Of a stretch of 64,000 nucleotides of DNA, positions 54,434-64,000 are shown piece by piece; within the stretch, counting starts at the first letter, position 1, and every line of letters starts with the position of its first letter. This DNA is from Bathymodiolus brooksi. Its lineage: Eukaryota > Mollusca > Bivalvia > Mytilida > Modiolidae. The position numbers and the translations under genes are program-made. The notes beneath the pieces were generated by a model, which worked only from the letters and a program-made list of their open reading frames with translations, searched no databases and was not told where the DNA came from. Where the stretch lies: NCBI GenBank assembly GCA_963680875.1, contig OY804579.1, forward strand, positions 84,929,095 to 84,993,094, written 5' to 3'.

Positions 54434-55370
54434 CCATGGAGCCTAAATTTGCAAATATTTTAATTTAAATATCGCAATGATGATTCCTGCCAGTTTTGAT
54501 ATTTTCTCCAGTCTGTCCGTGTTCATCTATGGTTCTCAGCGTTTGAACCACATAGGACTGCGGGGCTTTTTATTGTGCATGGTTTAATGTTGCATATCAG
54601 AATCCTCATTGCATACCATTTACTGTAGTATTTTCAAAACTGGTTCTCAAAAAAATGGTAAAATAAAAATTGGAAGCTGATGATTGTGATAAAGAGTGAT
54701 TTATAAACATACCGATTATATACATCAAAGGGAAATTGTTGATTTATAGAAGCACTTTTATAGAGGAACTCCAGCATACTGATCACTTGTTACTCGGAAT
54801 AGCATGTTTTGCCTTTTTGAATTTTGTTTGAAAACTATGTGGAATTGTAGCCTAACACAACATATTTTGAGCCATAGTTTCTATTTATTCCAACCTACAT
54901 GTATGTAAGAAGGAATGTATTGCTTACTTTAGGACTCTGTGTGGTATCCTATTAACATGGCGAACAAAAAAAATCAACACCATCCCAAATAAAGAGACAT
55001 GTGATTCAGAAGATGATCATGGGACTCACCAAAATAGACACAAAAGAGTCGTTCACACTGAGATTTCTTGTTCATGTGGTTAAAATGTTTAATTGTCTTC
55101 CTTAAATTCACCTTTTCTTTTGTTTTCAAATTGAATCAAATATGTAAATGACAATATTCTTCATCACAATCTGTTTTCTTTTTATCAATAGTAGACATTC
55201 ACTTCTGGTTTTTACTTGACTCGATCTACCGTCAAATAAGTTATAGCACAAAAATTATGTTGAACTGAGTGATAGTGGTGTTACAACAATGTTTTACTGT
55301 ACTACAACCAATTCTGTCTGTTTGCAGAATGGACATTTTACCACTCCAGCAACATATTGCTTGGACTTAC
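54434..55370. other. Intron of the Ig/FN3 gene, nothing recognised
   Basis: AT-rich, no frame or repeat that I can support. It lies between the FN3 donor and the first Ig exon on the minus strand. Confidence 0.45.
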
Positions 55371-55493
55371 CAAGTGGTTGTGTTTTTACATCAGTCATTG
55401 GTGATTTCTCCCCTTCTCCACGATTGGAGGTAGCAGACACCTGAATGTGATAAACAGTATCAGGAATGAGATCCTTTAGTACATAAATGGTAT
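55371..55493 (-). CDS. Fibronectin type III half-exon, cut by an LTR
   Basis: Minus strand: NTIYVLKDLIPDTVYHIQV, SATSNRGEGEKSP, TDVKTQPL, then donor CTTG|GTAAGT (phase 1). 'L-xPxTxYxIxVxAxSxxGxGxxSxxxxxxT' is the C-terminal half of an FN3 domain (strands E-G). The phase fits the Ig exons downstream. The N-terminal half is missing: at 55494 the Gypsy LTR begins. FN3 followed by Ig points to an adhesion or receptor-like protein. It may be a broken allele. Confidence 0.8.
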
Positions 55494-56230
55494 TGTGACA
55501 AAATTAGTTAGCACATATTTAAAATGTGTATGCAAATTCTAAAATTAAATTAAGGCTATAAATAGGTGATATTTGCGCACTTGACCGTATAATTTCCTTC
55601 TCCACTTCCACGAATTCCTTTTTTTTTTGTATATTGTTTTAACAAACGGTAAGACATTATAGTTGATTAATGTACACGTTGTGCATACAAACTATTAAGT
55701 TACAACTTTCGAAACTATGGACTATTTTTATTTATCAAGTTGTTGGTTCAATACGACATTTTAAGCATACGAATAGTTTCTATTTCTACTTTCCATATTG
55801 TTTATAATTACTACGATAATTAACATTTGGAGTCATAAACGGGCTGGGATATGAAATAATGCACGGAAATAGTCTGATCATTTACACGCTTTGTGGTTTT
55901 CATTGGGTTATATAAAATCGTCTTGGTGATGCAGACTTTTAAAATCGTCTGTATAAAATGGTATAGTCCAAAACAGGGTATATAAACGCTTTGTCACAGC
56001 GTGTCTGGGGACTTTGGGTTGCTCTGTTGAGCAACACGTGCGTCAAAACGCACAGGTCTGATGCACCAGTGCTGAACAACGCACAGGTTGAATTAACTAT
56101 AGTAGCGTCCATAAAACGCGCAGGACTGACGCAGAAAGTGCTGTAAAAACGCACAGGTTAAATTAGCTATAGTGGTGTGAGTTAAACGCACAGGATTACG
56201 CCAGTGATGTGCAACCCCCTGCACGTTACA
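55494..56230 (+). repeat. 5' LTR
   Basis: Starts TGTGACAAAATTAG; 55494-56036 matches 63392-63940. TATATAA at 55909-55915 and 55980-55986 could be promoter elements. I place its end at GTTACA (56225-56230) because the likely tRNA primer site (TGGTGGCAGCGGTGGGAT) follows at 56238. In that case bases 56037-56230, three ~60-bp repeats with ACGCACAGG, are U5 sequence lacking in the 3' LTR. Confidence 0.7.
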
Positions 56231-56274
56231 TAATATTTGGTGGCAGCGGTGGGATTCAATGGACACAAATCACG

Positions 56275-57517
56275 ATGGATGACATTGAAAATCTTGAAGC
56301 GCACATCAGTTATTTGCAAGACGATATTGGACAAAGACTTCAATTACTAAACGATGACCAAAGTACAGTGCAGTTTAAGCAGTCAACCTCAAAGCCTGTT
56401 GACAGCGAGACGGCACGCAGTGATTCTGGGATCGTAACTACAAGAAGCCAGGAGTCTCATCAAACAGCACAAAGTAGAACTGATGGGATAGTAGAGAAGA
56501 CGAAAGCAGGCAACAAACAACGACGCACGGAGGCGCAAGGCCAAAGACTACGAAAAAGAACACGGCGACGTTATTTGCCGAAATAAGAGATGATAATGAT
56601 ATCATGTCCCCTATTGTGCAACCCAGTAGTATGCCACAGACTACTAAAGTAACATTTTCGGAGGATGCCAAGAATGACAGCAAGAAAATAAAAAGTTACA
56701 CCGAAATATAAAGCTGGCTAATTATGACGGCACAGGCGAATGGTGTGATTACAAGTCTCATTTTGACGCATGTGCTGCCATAAATGACTGGGATAAGAAA
56801 GAGAAAGGGTTATACTTCGCAGCTGCGTTGTGAGGCCAGGCGCAATGCGTACTTGGAGACTTACCATCAGACCGCCAGGTACACTATATTAGCTTAGTAG
56901 AAGCATTAGAAGAACGTTTTGCACCACCAAATCTATTGGATCTTTACCGAGTGCAACTAAAAGAAAGACGACGAAAGGCTAGCGAGACTTTACCGCAGCT
57001 GGGTCAAGCTATTCGGCGTTTGGTGAATAAAGCGTATCCTAAGGCCGCAGCTGAAGTCAGAGAAACGCTTTCTACCGAAAATTTTCTTGACGCACTGGTA
57101 AATTTGGAAATGAGGATAAGAATTAAGCAGTCCTGTCCAGCTAATTTAAACCAAGCTATATGTCTAGCGGTAGAGCTTGACGCACTTTACAAGGCCGAAA
57201 AGAAGAATTAATTTGGACGTGCACATCTCAGGGGCACAACTGGCACAGATGAAACGAAAAGATACAAGGACAACAAGGAGGATAAACTTGTAGAGATGAT
57301 GCAGGCGTTTAATAAGAAGTTTGACAATCTGCAGAAAGACTTAGATAAAGTTAAAAGAAATCAAGCTGGTACCCAACAAAATACCAGAATCAGTGACATC
57401 AAAAAGGATACTGGGTGTTTCAAATGTGGGCAGAAAGGTCACTGGAAAATGGAATGTAAAAGAACAACAGTGAAGGCGACCACAGACAGAAGAAACTCCA
57501 ATAAAATACGTAGCTAG
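56275..57517 (+). pseudogene. Gag polyprotein of the Gypsy-like element
   Basis: ATG 56275 (MDDIENLEAHISYLQDD), first frame to 56586. After a frameshift the capsid frame resumes (LANYDGTGEWCDYKSHFDAC, ALEERFAPPNLLDLYRVQLK), with a TGA near 56832 and a TAA near 57209, then ends in a CCHC zinc knuckle CFKCGQKGHWKMEC (about 57415-57456). Capsid-type helices plus a single knuckle are usual for Metaviridae Gag. At least one frameshift and two stops. Confidence 0.8.
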
Positions 57518-57545
57518 ACACCTGCGCACCAGAAGGAGGAAACAT

Positions 57546-57900
57546 ATGAGTAACCAGAAACGTGCGTACCTGGGAGTTAATACTTCTAACAAGGAGGCAG
57601 GAATGTACATCGACTTGAAGATAAATGATGTTCCGGGTAAATTTCTGGTTGATACCGGAGCGACAATTAGCTTGGTTTCCAATAAGATATTTTACGCACT
57701 GGATAAGTGAGAACGACCAGAAGTAAGACAATTAAAGCAAACTATCGTTATTGCTAACGGAACCAATCTCAGCATGGGATTGAAGCCGTAATTGCCGACT
57801 TAGCCATAGATGAAATTCTGGGATTAGACTTCGTTCAAAGATATAATTGTTTGATTGATCTAAGAGGTAATGTGTTATGCTTCGTTAATGAAGAACTGCC
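57546..57900 (+). pseudogene. Retropepsin-like protease of the Gypsy-like element
   Basis: GKFLVDTGATISLVS (catalytic D-T-G at 57651-57659), TGA at 57708, then IVIANGT and, in another frame, ILGLDFVQRYNCLID (the 'ILGxDFL' block that closes retropepsins). Interrupted at 57904 by the direct-repeat element. Confidence 0.75.
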
Positions 57901-57904
57901 TTTA

Positions 57905-60098
57905 GGTGTAATACCACTAAGGAATTCTCCATAGCCTTCTATGTTAAATAAAAAAAAAATTGAGCTTTCATACAGGATTCATCTTAAGTTTAATCTAAGT
58001 GACACTCATATCTCATGGAAGGGGTACCTAATAGGAAGCTTAACTCCGAAAATCAACATACATTTAATGGCATATAAGAAAAAACAGACAGTCTGAAGAT
58101 GTCTACCGTCAAAAATCCTGCTTTCACTTTCGATTTAACACAAATTCAGTTGGTTTCTTTCCAATGCAATCAATTTTTTATTTAAAACCACAAGGACATC
58201 AAATATGGGCTTAAGATTATCCTAAAATATGTAGGTTTCTGCTGACATTCAGTATTTTGCAGTATCTAATAGGGTTTATTTTTTATCCAACAATGTAGGA
58301 ATCCATTTTCTGTTTAGTACTACTTTCCCATACGTTCTTTTCGACTGGTACCCATGTTTGGTGGTAATACACCTAAGAGCAATAAAAACTTGTTTCTTTA
58401 ACCTTTTCTTTGCCTTATTTATATTCCTATATCAATATCCAGTCAAAAAAACTATATCAGGTATATGGCAGTCCAATATTTGAAAGAATTAATGTCCATA
58501 TACAAAGGTACCTCCATGAAGCTTTTAATGAAAAAATCTGATTTTTCAGCTGTTGAGTTGAGATTGTGAAATAACATGACAATGGCTTTTTATCTCAATA
58601 TATTACAAGTATGAAGCTGATTATCAACACAATAAGCATCTTATGACATATGTATATGCTTTATTTGTACATTTAAACATCTAATTAATATGAAAATTTT
58701 TATTTTAAGCATACCCCCCCTTTTTTTTTGCCTCCTAGAAATGATCTCACAATATACTAAATTATGTTAATTCATGCTATGTTCCCATTAATTATGCATT
58801 GCAAGACATTAAATAAGACCTATTACCTAGATATTAAGCAAAAATTACTTCAAATTGCCCAAAATATGTAAAATTATGATTGTTGATTTTCAGGTTTCTG
58901 TTATTTCTTGTGACCTGCAACTGTAATTTTCTTCAAAACTCAATAAATGAATATTTCTTGACAACTTTTGTTATGTTTCAAGTTAGCCGGATGCACAAAT
59001 GTACATTTACAGTCAATTTATACTCTAAAATATAAAATCCACATTGACAATTTGAAAAATTAACAGTAAATGTCCAGTGACAAATACAATTCTCCTGGGA
59101 TCACTAAAATTACCTGGTTTTAAGTACATAATTCTGAAATAAAGCTGCTTTCTATAGCTTTATATTGTTTCATTTGTACATTTTACATGTGTTCTAACTA
59201 TAACTACCAAAATTTATCAGGAAAAACAAGTAGGACTATAAAATTTTCAAAAACGGTATCATCATATATCGTATTTGAAGTCGACTAAATGCCGCAACAT
59301 GAAATTGTTAAAATTCTTAATTTTAGCAATCTTTTTCAACATCATCTGCCCTTTTACTACAAAAACACATTAAATCTACCAGTCTCAATAATTGTAAAGT
59401 CATAAATAAGTATAAAATTATATTTCAATACCCTCTGTGCATGTACATCTAGTGCATGGGGAATATTTTCCAAAATATTGCATAATATTCATATTGAAGC
59501 TGTAACATGACACCTTGATGTATTTTGTAACATTTTGGTGTGGAAAATGTCAAACTGGGTCTGTTGTGACTGTTCAAAGCCAATTTGAGTGTGGTACCAT
59601 CAAAATTAAGTTTCTTGTTTTTTGCCTAAAAGGTGTAATACCACTAAAGAATTCTCCATAGCCTTCTATGTTAAATAAAAATAAAAAGAGCTTTCATACA
59701 GGATTCATCTTAAGTTTAATCTAAGTGACACTCATATCTCATGGAAGGGGTACCTAATAGGAAGCTTAACTCCGAAAATCAACATACATTTAATGGCATA
59801 TAAGAAAAACAGACAGTCTGAAGATGTCTACCGTCAAAAATCCTACTTTCACTTTCGATTTAACACAAATTCAAGTGGTTTCTTTCCAATGCAATCAATT
59901 TTTTATTTAAAACCACAAGGACATCAAATATGGGCTTAAGATTATCCTAAAATATGTAGGTTTCTGCTGACATTCAGTATTTTGCAGTATCTAATAGGGT
60001 TTATTTTTTATCCAACAATGTAGGAATCCATTTTCTGTTTAGTACTACTTTTCCATACGTTCTTTTCGACTGGTACCCATGTTTAGTAGTAATACACC
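57905..60098. mobile_element. 2.2-kb element with 468-bp direct terminal repeats, TTTA target duplication
   Basis: Direct repeats 57905-58373 and 59632-60098, about 98% alike by eye, flank 1258 bases of AT-rich sequence without a usable frame. Each repeat starts GGTGTAATACCACT and ends GGTAATACACC or GTAATACACC, so each has its own short inverted ends. The outer flanks share TTTA (57901-57904, 60099-60102). It could be an LTR-type element without genes (LARD/TRIM-like; ends are GG..CC, not TG..CA), or two MITEs joined by duplication. Confidence 0.65.
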
Positions 60099-60102
60099 TT
60101 TA

Positions 60103-61706
60103 TATACACTTGGCCATATGTTAGGGACAACCAAATATGAAATGGAGAATATTTTTTACAGCACGCTTTTTTCTTGCTAAAATATATATGTCTTATACAT
60201 AAACATATATTCTTTCATGGTACCTGTAATTTTTTATCGATCGATTAATTAGAGAACGACGAAACAGGTTCACCTGTACCTTTACAAAACTCAAGTTTGG
60301 CGGGGGTTTTAAATCAGTATCTGCATGTACAGTACAGGTAAAACTTTAAACTTTGTAAACTTTTATTCAACATTGCACATCGAAAACTGTCAGATGTAGA
60401 GAGATGTCAAGCGGTTGGCATGGTAAGGGGTGGTATGTCCCACATAAAGACTGCTGAACGATTCAATGTAAGCCACTCGGTCATTGTTCCATTGAAGCAG
60501 CACGTGAACCAAACCGGGAGTGTAAAAGAACGGAAAAAGGTCAGGAAAGACTCTGAAAACGATTCCAAAAGAAGATAGACTCCTTAAAAGGTTCGCCAGA
60601 CAATGGCCATTCAGCACTGCAAACACGCTGCGAAGCCGATGGATTGTCAATAGGCGCATTAGCAGACGGACCCTCAACAGACGTCTTAGCAACACAAAGT
60701 TTCGTGCTAAAGCGTCCTCTACTGACAATGCGCCACAAAACAACCAGGCTTTAATGGGCACGTGACCATATGGGATGGAATATCAGATCGTGGCAGAGAG
60801 TGCACTGATTGGATGAAAGTTGTGATTGTTGACTCCAGTTGATGGCCGCGTCCGTGTATGGAGACCGAGAAACACAGCATTTCTACAGGAACGTATTGTG
60901 TGCATAACTGCATTTGGTGGAGCCGGTGTTACTGTTTGGGGATGCTTTTCTCTAAACTGTAAGCTTGACTTGTATGTCCTTGATGGCACTTTAACAGGAC
61001 AAAAGTACCGTCAGCAGTCGCTGTGCTCATTATTTGTGCCTCATTTTGATTGTGATCGATTAACAAGTCGACCAATTCTAATGAATGCCAATGTTAGACC
61101 ACATAGTGCAAAACTATCTGCAACAGGAGGCAATAGAGCTACTACCTTGGCCAGTCATGTCACCGGATATGAATCCAGTAAAGCATTTATGGAACTATTT
61201 AGGACGAAAAGTGAACGCACGTACCCGAAAGTGTCAATACTTCAGGAACTGGAGACTGTTTTGGTACAGGAATGGCAACAGTACCCTCAACACAGACTGA
61301 GACGCTTGATTAAGGGAATGAGGAGACGTGTTCAGGAACTGTACAGGATATGAGGCAGTTAGACTCGTTATTGACTGTATCATAAATGTTGAAAATTGAT
61401 TAGTTTTCATTTTCCAACCAGATTAAACGTGCTTTGGTTGTGCAAGTATTTTTAACAGAAGTCCAAACTCAAACTTTTTTCACTTAATTTTCAGTTCAAT
61501 TCTGCGTACTCACTTCAGCGAGCTATAGTACTTCCGGTTACTCATCTTTGAAAAAATACCTGATCTTTTTTTGGTGGTCTGTGCTATATTGTGTTCATCC
61601 ATAAAAAGCTTTGCTATGCCAAACTGCAGGCTTTTTCACACCATTGAGAAAAATATTTTTACTACAGTGAAAAACTGGTGGTCCCTAACTTATGGCCAAG
61701 TGTATA
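60103..61706 (+). mobile_element. Tc1/mariner-like transposon, inactive
   Basis: Ends TATACACTTGGCCATATGTT and its near-inverse (61677-61706), ~30-base inverted repeats, flanked by TA (60101-60102, 61707-61708). The transposase is in pieces: a helix-turn-helix region (about 60390-60720; RRTLNRRLSNTKFRAKA), then the DDE C-terminus at 61085-61350 (ELLPWPVMSPDMNPVKHLWN, LGRKVNAR). The WPxxSPDxNPxxHLW signature is that of the Tc1 family. Many frameshifts. Confidence 0.9.
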
Positions 61707-61746
61707 TATTGGGGGTCAACTCTGATGTGCACAGGAAGGAACAGAG

Positions 61747-62565
61747 ATGATTGTGGACGGACATGTCCAGTGCGTTTCCAAACTACGCATATTCAGCAAA
61801 TCTGCCTTTTCGCAAGTATGTGATAAAGAACTGGTTAATCATCCAATGGACCCGTACGATGGTGAGGCATCAATGGAGATACGACAGTTGCAAAAGAGAG
61901 ATCAAGATTTAGTGAAAGTCCACAATTGGTTCAGCAAGAATAAACGACCACCTTTTCACAAAGTTAGGAACCACGGATATGTAATTAAGTCCTTATGGTC
62001 TCAATGGAATGATCTCAGATTAAAGAATGGAATACTGTATAGGGTATCTAAAGAAGATGATGCATTGTGCGTTGTTATACCGTTTTGCGAAAAACGGAAT
62101 ATAATACAACAGAGCCATGCTGATAAAACGTCGGCTTATTTGGGAGTCAGAGAAACGTTGGCTAGAATGAAGCAAAAGTTTTATTGGCCAGGAATACGAA
62201 AGGATGTTAGAAGTTACATGGCCAGTTGTGAACCTTGCAGTAAGCGCAAATGCTTATTGCAAAAGAATCGAGACCTGATGAAGAGACAGGCCCTGGGTTG
62301 TCATGTGCGAAGATGCAATTCGCAGAAAGTATTTGAGAAGCGAGAGCAGCGGAGACAGCCTCCTGAACATTCAAATACCCACAAAGTGGTGAACGGAACG
62401 ACTGAGGGTATGCCCGACTTGGAATCGGGGGTTACTAAGGTTGTAAACCAACAAGATGAAAAGTTGGTACATGATTCAGCCTGGCTGGAATCTGAAGTAT
62501 CACGTAGACCAAAGAGAAAGAAAAAGTCGCTTGCCTGGTTGAGTGCTTACGATCAGCATTGTTAA
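61747..62565 (+). pseudogene. Integrase zinc-binding and C-terminal remnants of the Gypsy-like element
   Basis: 272-aa frame. Residues 88-170: NDLRLKNGILYRV, then H124, ETLARMKQKFYWPGIRKDV, C161-x2-C164: the HHCC zinc-binding module that opens Gypsy integrases, except that the second His position is Tyr131 (YLG for HLG). The DDE core should follow but is gone; residues 180-272 are a Lys/Arg-rich tail (RRPKRKKKSLAWL). An in-frame deletion is likely. Confidence 0.75.
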
Positions 62566-62699
62566 AGTTAACCGTTTCTGTAGATAAATATGTAAATAGA
62601 TATTGAAGATAATGTATATCTTATGATTTTATTTGTGCATAGTTGTTTGTAAGTGACAAGTTATCTCTTGTGTTGGATGACAAGTATAGAGAGGCAGTC

Positions 62700-62830
62700 A
62701 TCAACTTGTCATTATTATTTTATGTGTCCGTCGGATGGGGACGTTAAATCCGAGGTCCCGTGTTCAGTAAGCACCACGCCTGTGCACGTTAAAGATACCT
62801 TCAGTAGCAGCAGTCTCTTCGGAGCTGTGT
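62700..62830 (+). repeat. Conserved SINE-like core block
   Basis: GATGGGGACGTTAAATCCGA, GGTCCCGTGT and GTGCACGTTAAAGATACC resemble a block I associate with widely shared metazoan SINE 3' domains. No head or target duplication is visible; family name uncertain. The rest of 62566-63391 is untranslated pol-to-LTR sequence with nothing else recognised. Confidence 0.35.
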
Positions 62831-63391
62831 TCGCTAAGAGGAGGCATCAATATGAAGACGCTACTTAGGGAAAATTACTTCATACTGGTTTTTGAAGTTT
62901 TATGTTTCTTTTCCAGTGGCAGTTTAAATTACATTCTATGATTATTAGGTGGTTAAATTTGTTAATTGTTCTAGTAAATTTCTGCTACAGCTGCCCAGTT
63001 ATAGGGTTAAAAGTATTTAGAATGAGTTAGGGAAGATGAAAGTCTGTTTAAGTTTTGTGTTAAGTAGAATGTCACATTACATGTAGTTACGAAGTTGTCG
63101 TCTTCAGTAGTGGAAACTGATGAAACTCTGAACATGGTGGTAGATTTAAATTCTACGAGCTGAAGTTCGGACCTACCAGGGTTTGGAACATTTTGGACTA
63201 GTGACCGATGGCGTTCGGCACTTAGCATTGATAGGCATTGTGGCCTTTCTTTTTGTCCAGCTGATGACAAAACATCTGATTTGCATGTTGACAGAATTTG
63301 GGTCTGCAAAATGGCTACAGAAATCGAAGTATTCAGTTGAAGCTTGAAGAGTTGGTAAATGCGAGGACGCATTTCTTGGAGGCGTGGGTAT

Positions 63392-63940
63392 TGTGACAAA
63401 ATTAGTTAACACGTATTTAAAATATGTATGCAAATTCTAAAAATAAATTAAGGCTATACATAGGTGATAATTTGCGCACTTGACCGTATAATTTCCTTCC
63501 CCACTTCCACGAATTCCTTTTTTTTTTGGTTGCGTATATTGTTTTAACAAACGGTAAGACATTATAGTTGATTAATGTACACGTTGTGCATACAAACTAT
63601 TAAGTTACAACTTTCGAAACTATGGACTATTTTTATTTATCAAGTTGTTGGTTCAATAAGACATTCTAAGCATACGAATAGTTTCTATTTTTACTTTCCA
63701 TATTGTTTATAATTACTACGATAATTAACATTTGGAGTCATACACGGGTTGGGATATGAAATAATGCACGGAAATAGTCTAATCATTTACACGCTTTGTG
63801 GTTTTCATTGGGTTATATAAAATCGTCTTGGTGATGCAGACCTTTGGAATCGTCTGTATAAAATGGTATAGTCCAAAACAGGATATATAAACGCTTGTCA
63901 CAGCGTGTCTGGGGACTTTGGGTTGCTCTGTTGAGCAACA
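63392..63940 (+). repeat. 3' LTR (incomplete or cut)
   Basis: Matches 55494-56036 with about 3% differences and small indels (TTGGTTGCG added at about 63526). It departs from the 5' LTR after GAGCAACA. The last 60 bases of the window are unrelated sequence, so the 3' LTR is either cut by another insertion or lacks the U5 repeats. Confidence 0.8.
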
Positions 63941-64000
63941 TGTTTGGTCAATAGCCAATGCAATACTAGTATTCGCTCTTGGTTACTTGATTAGCAGCTT

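Larger units (their letters stand above)
55494..63940 (+). mobile_element. Gypsy-like LTR retrotransposon, non-autonomous, with nested insertions
   Basis: 5' LTR, possible primer-binding site, gag with zinc knuckle, protease, [2.2-kb direct-repeat element and Tc1-like transposon], integrase zinc-binding region and C-terminus, 3' LTR. RT, RNase H and the integrase catalytic core are absent. Removing the two insertions brings protease and pol tail into adjoining sequence, so the pol loss is older than they are. Stops and frameshifts in gag show that it is inactive. Flanks show no target duplication: the 3' LTR leaves the 5' LTR's sequence at 63941. Confidence 0.8.

Noticed and set aside
63007..63433. 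Minus-strand frames of 86-130 aa before the 3' LTR
   Set aside because: No recognisable domain, antisense to the retrotransposon, and partly inside the LTR.
1..64000. Bacterial-style operons, ribosome binding sites or riboswitches
   Set aside because: Sequence is metazoan: spliced genes, SINEs, LINEs; such features do not apply.

Overview
The window looks like repeat-rich intergenic and intronic DNA from a bivalve mollusc, most likely a mussel (Mytilus-like). Reasons: it is AT-rich, has splice-site introns, and carries LINE, Penelope, DIRS/Ngaro-like, Gypsy, Tc1/mariner and P-type elements, several tRNA-derived SINEs, and AGCTCACCTG...-hairpin elements with ~160-bp tandem cores. I see no bacterial genes and no tRNA or rRNA genes other than SINE heads. 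The species call is inference; no database was searched.

Layout. 0.1-7.6 kb: LINE 3' fragments, one split by a 5.9-kb hairpin-ended element (A) made mostly of a 332-bp dimeric tandem repeat. 7.6-9.9 kb: small duplications and a fold-back MITE with an 8-bp target duplication. 9.9-20.1 kb (minus): a decayed DIRS/Ngaro-like retrotransposon (gag-like, RT, RNase H, SGNH hydrolase). It is cut by a SINE inside the hydrolase and by a 7.4-kb hairpin-ended element (B) inside the RT; B itself holds further nested copies. 20.5-21.9 kb: exactly 20 copies of a 70-bp satellite.

22.4-32.7 kb is the most interesting part: a 10.3-kb unit bounded by ~400-bp inverted repeats. It contains a P-element/THAP9-type transposase (plus) whose N-terminus resembles an RFX winged helix. 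On the minus strand is a PIF1-family helicase in three phase-compatible exons, with a long C-terminal extension (SAP-like, then a PHD finger after a frameshift). The transposase lies inside an intron of the helicase. Both genes are nearly intact; each visible break is one frameshift at a low-complexity purine tract. I do not know of a described P-superfamily transposon with a PIF1-SAP-PHD helicase.

33-44 kb: decayed LINE and Penelope fragments, SINEs, a minisatellite, a possible host 3' exon and a fold-back element with a 10-bp target duplication. 44.8-49.7 kb: a Penelope-like element in head-to-tail tandem (5'-truncated copy plus near-complete copy, RT and GIY-YIG), inserted in a LINE. 50.5-51.7 kb: another hairpin-ended element (minus). 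51.6-55.5 kb: part of a host gene on the minus strand with an FN3 half-exon and two near-identical Ig exons produced by a 1.35-1.46-kb tandem duplication. 55.5-63.9 kb: a Gypsy-like LTR element that cuts the FN3 exon. It has lost RT, RNase H and the integrase core, and contains a 2.2-kb direct-terminal-repeat insertion and a dead Tc1-like transposon.

How it works together: most of the window is transposons inside transposons, and insertion order can be read from interrupted units and target duplications. The host-gene signal I can defend is the Ig/FN3 gene, plus weakly a 3' exon near 41.2-41.6 kb.
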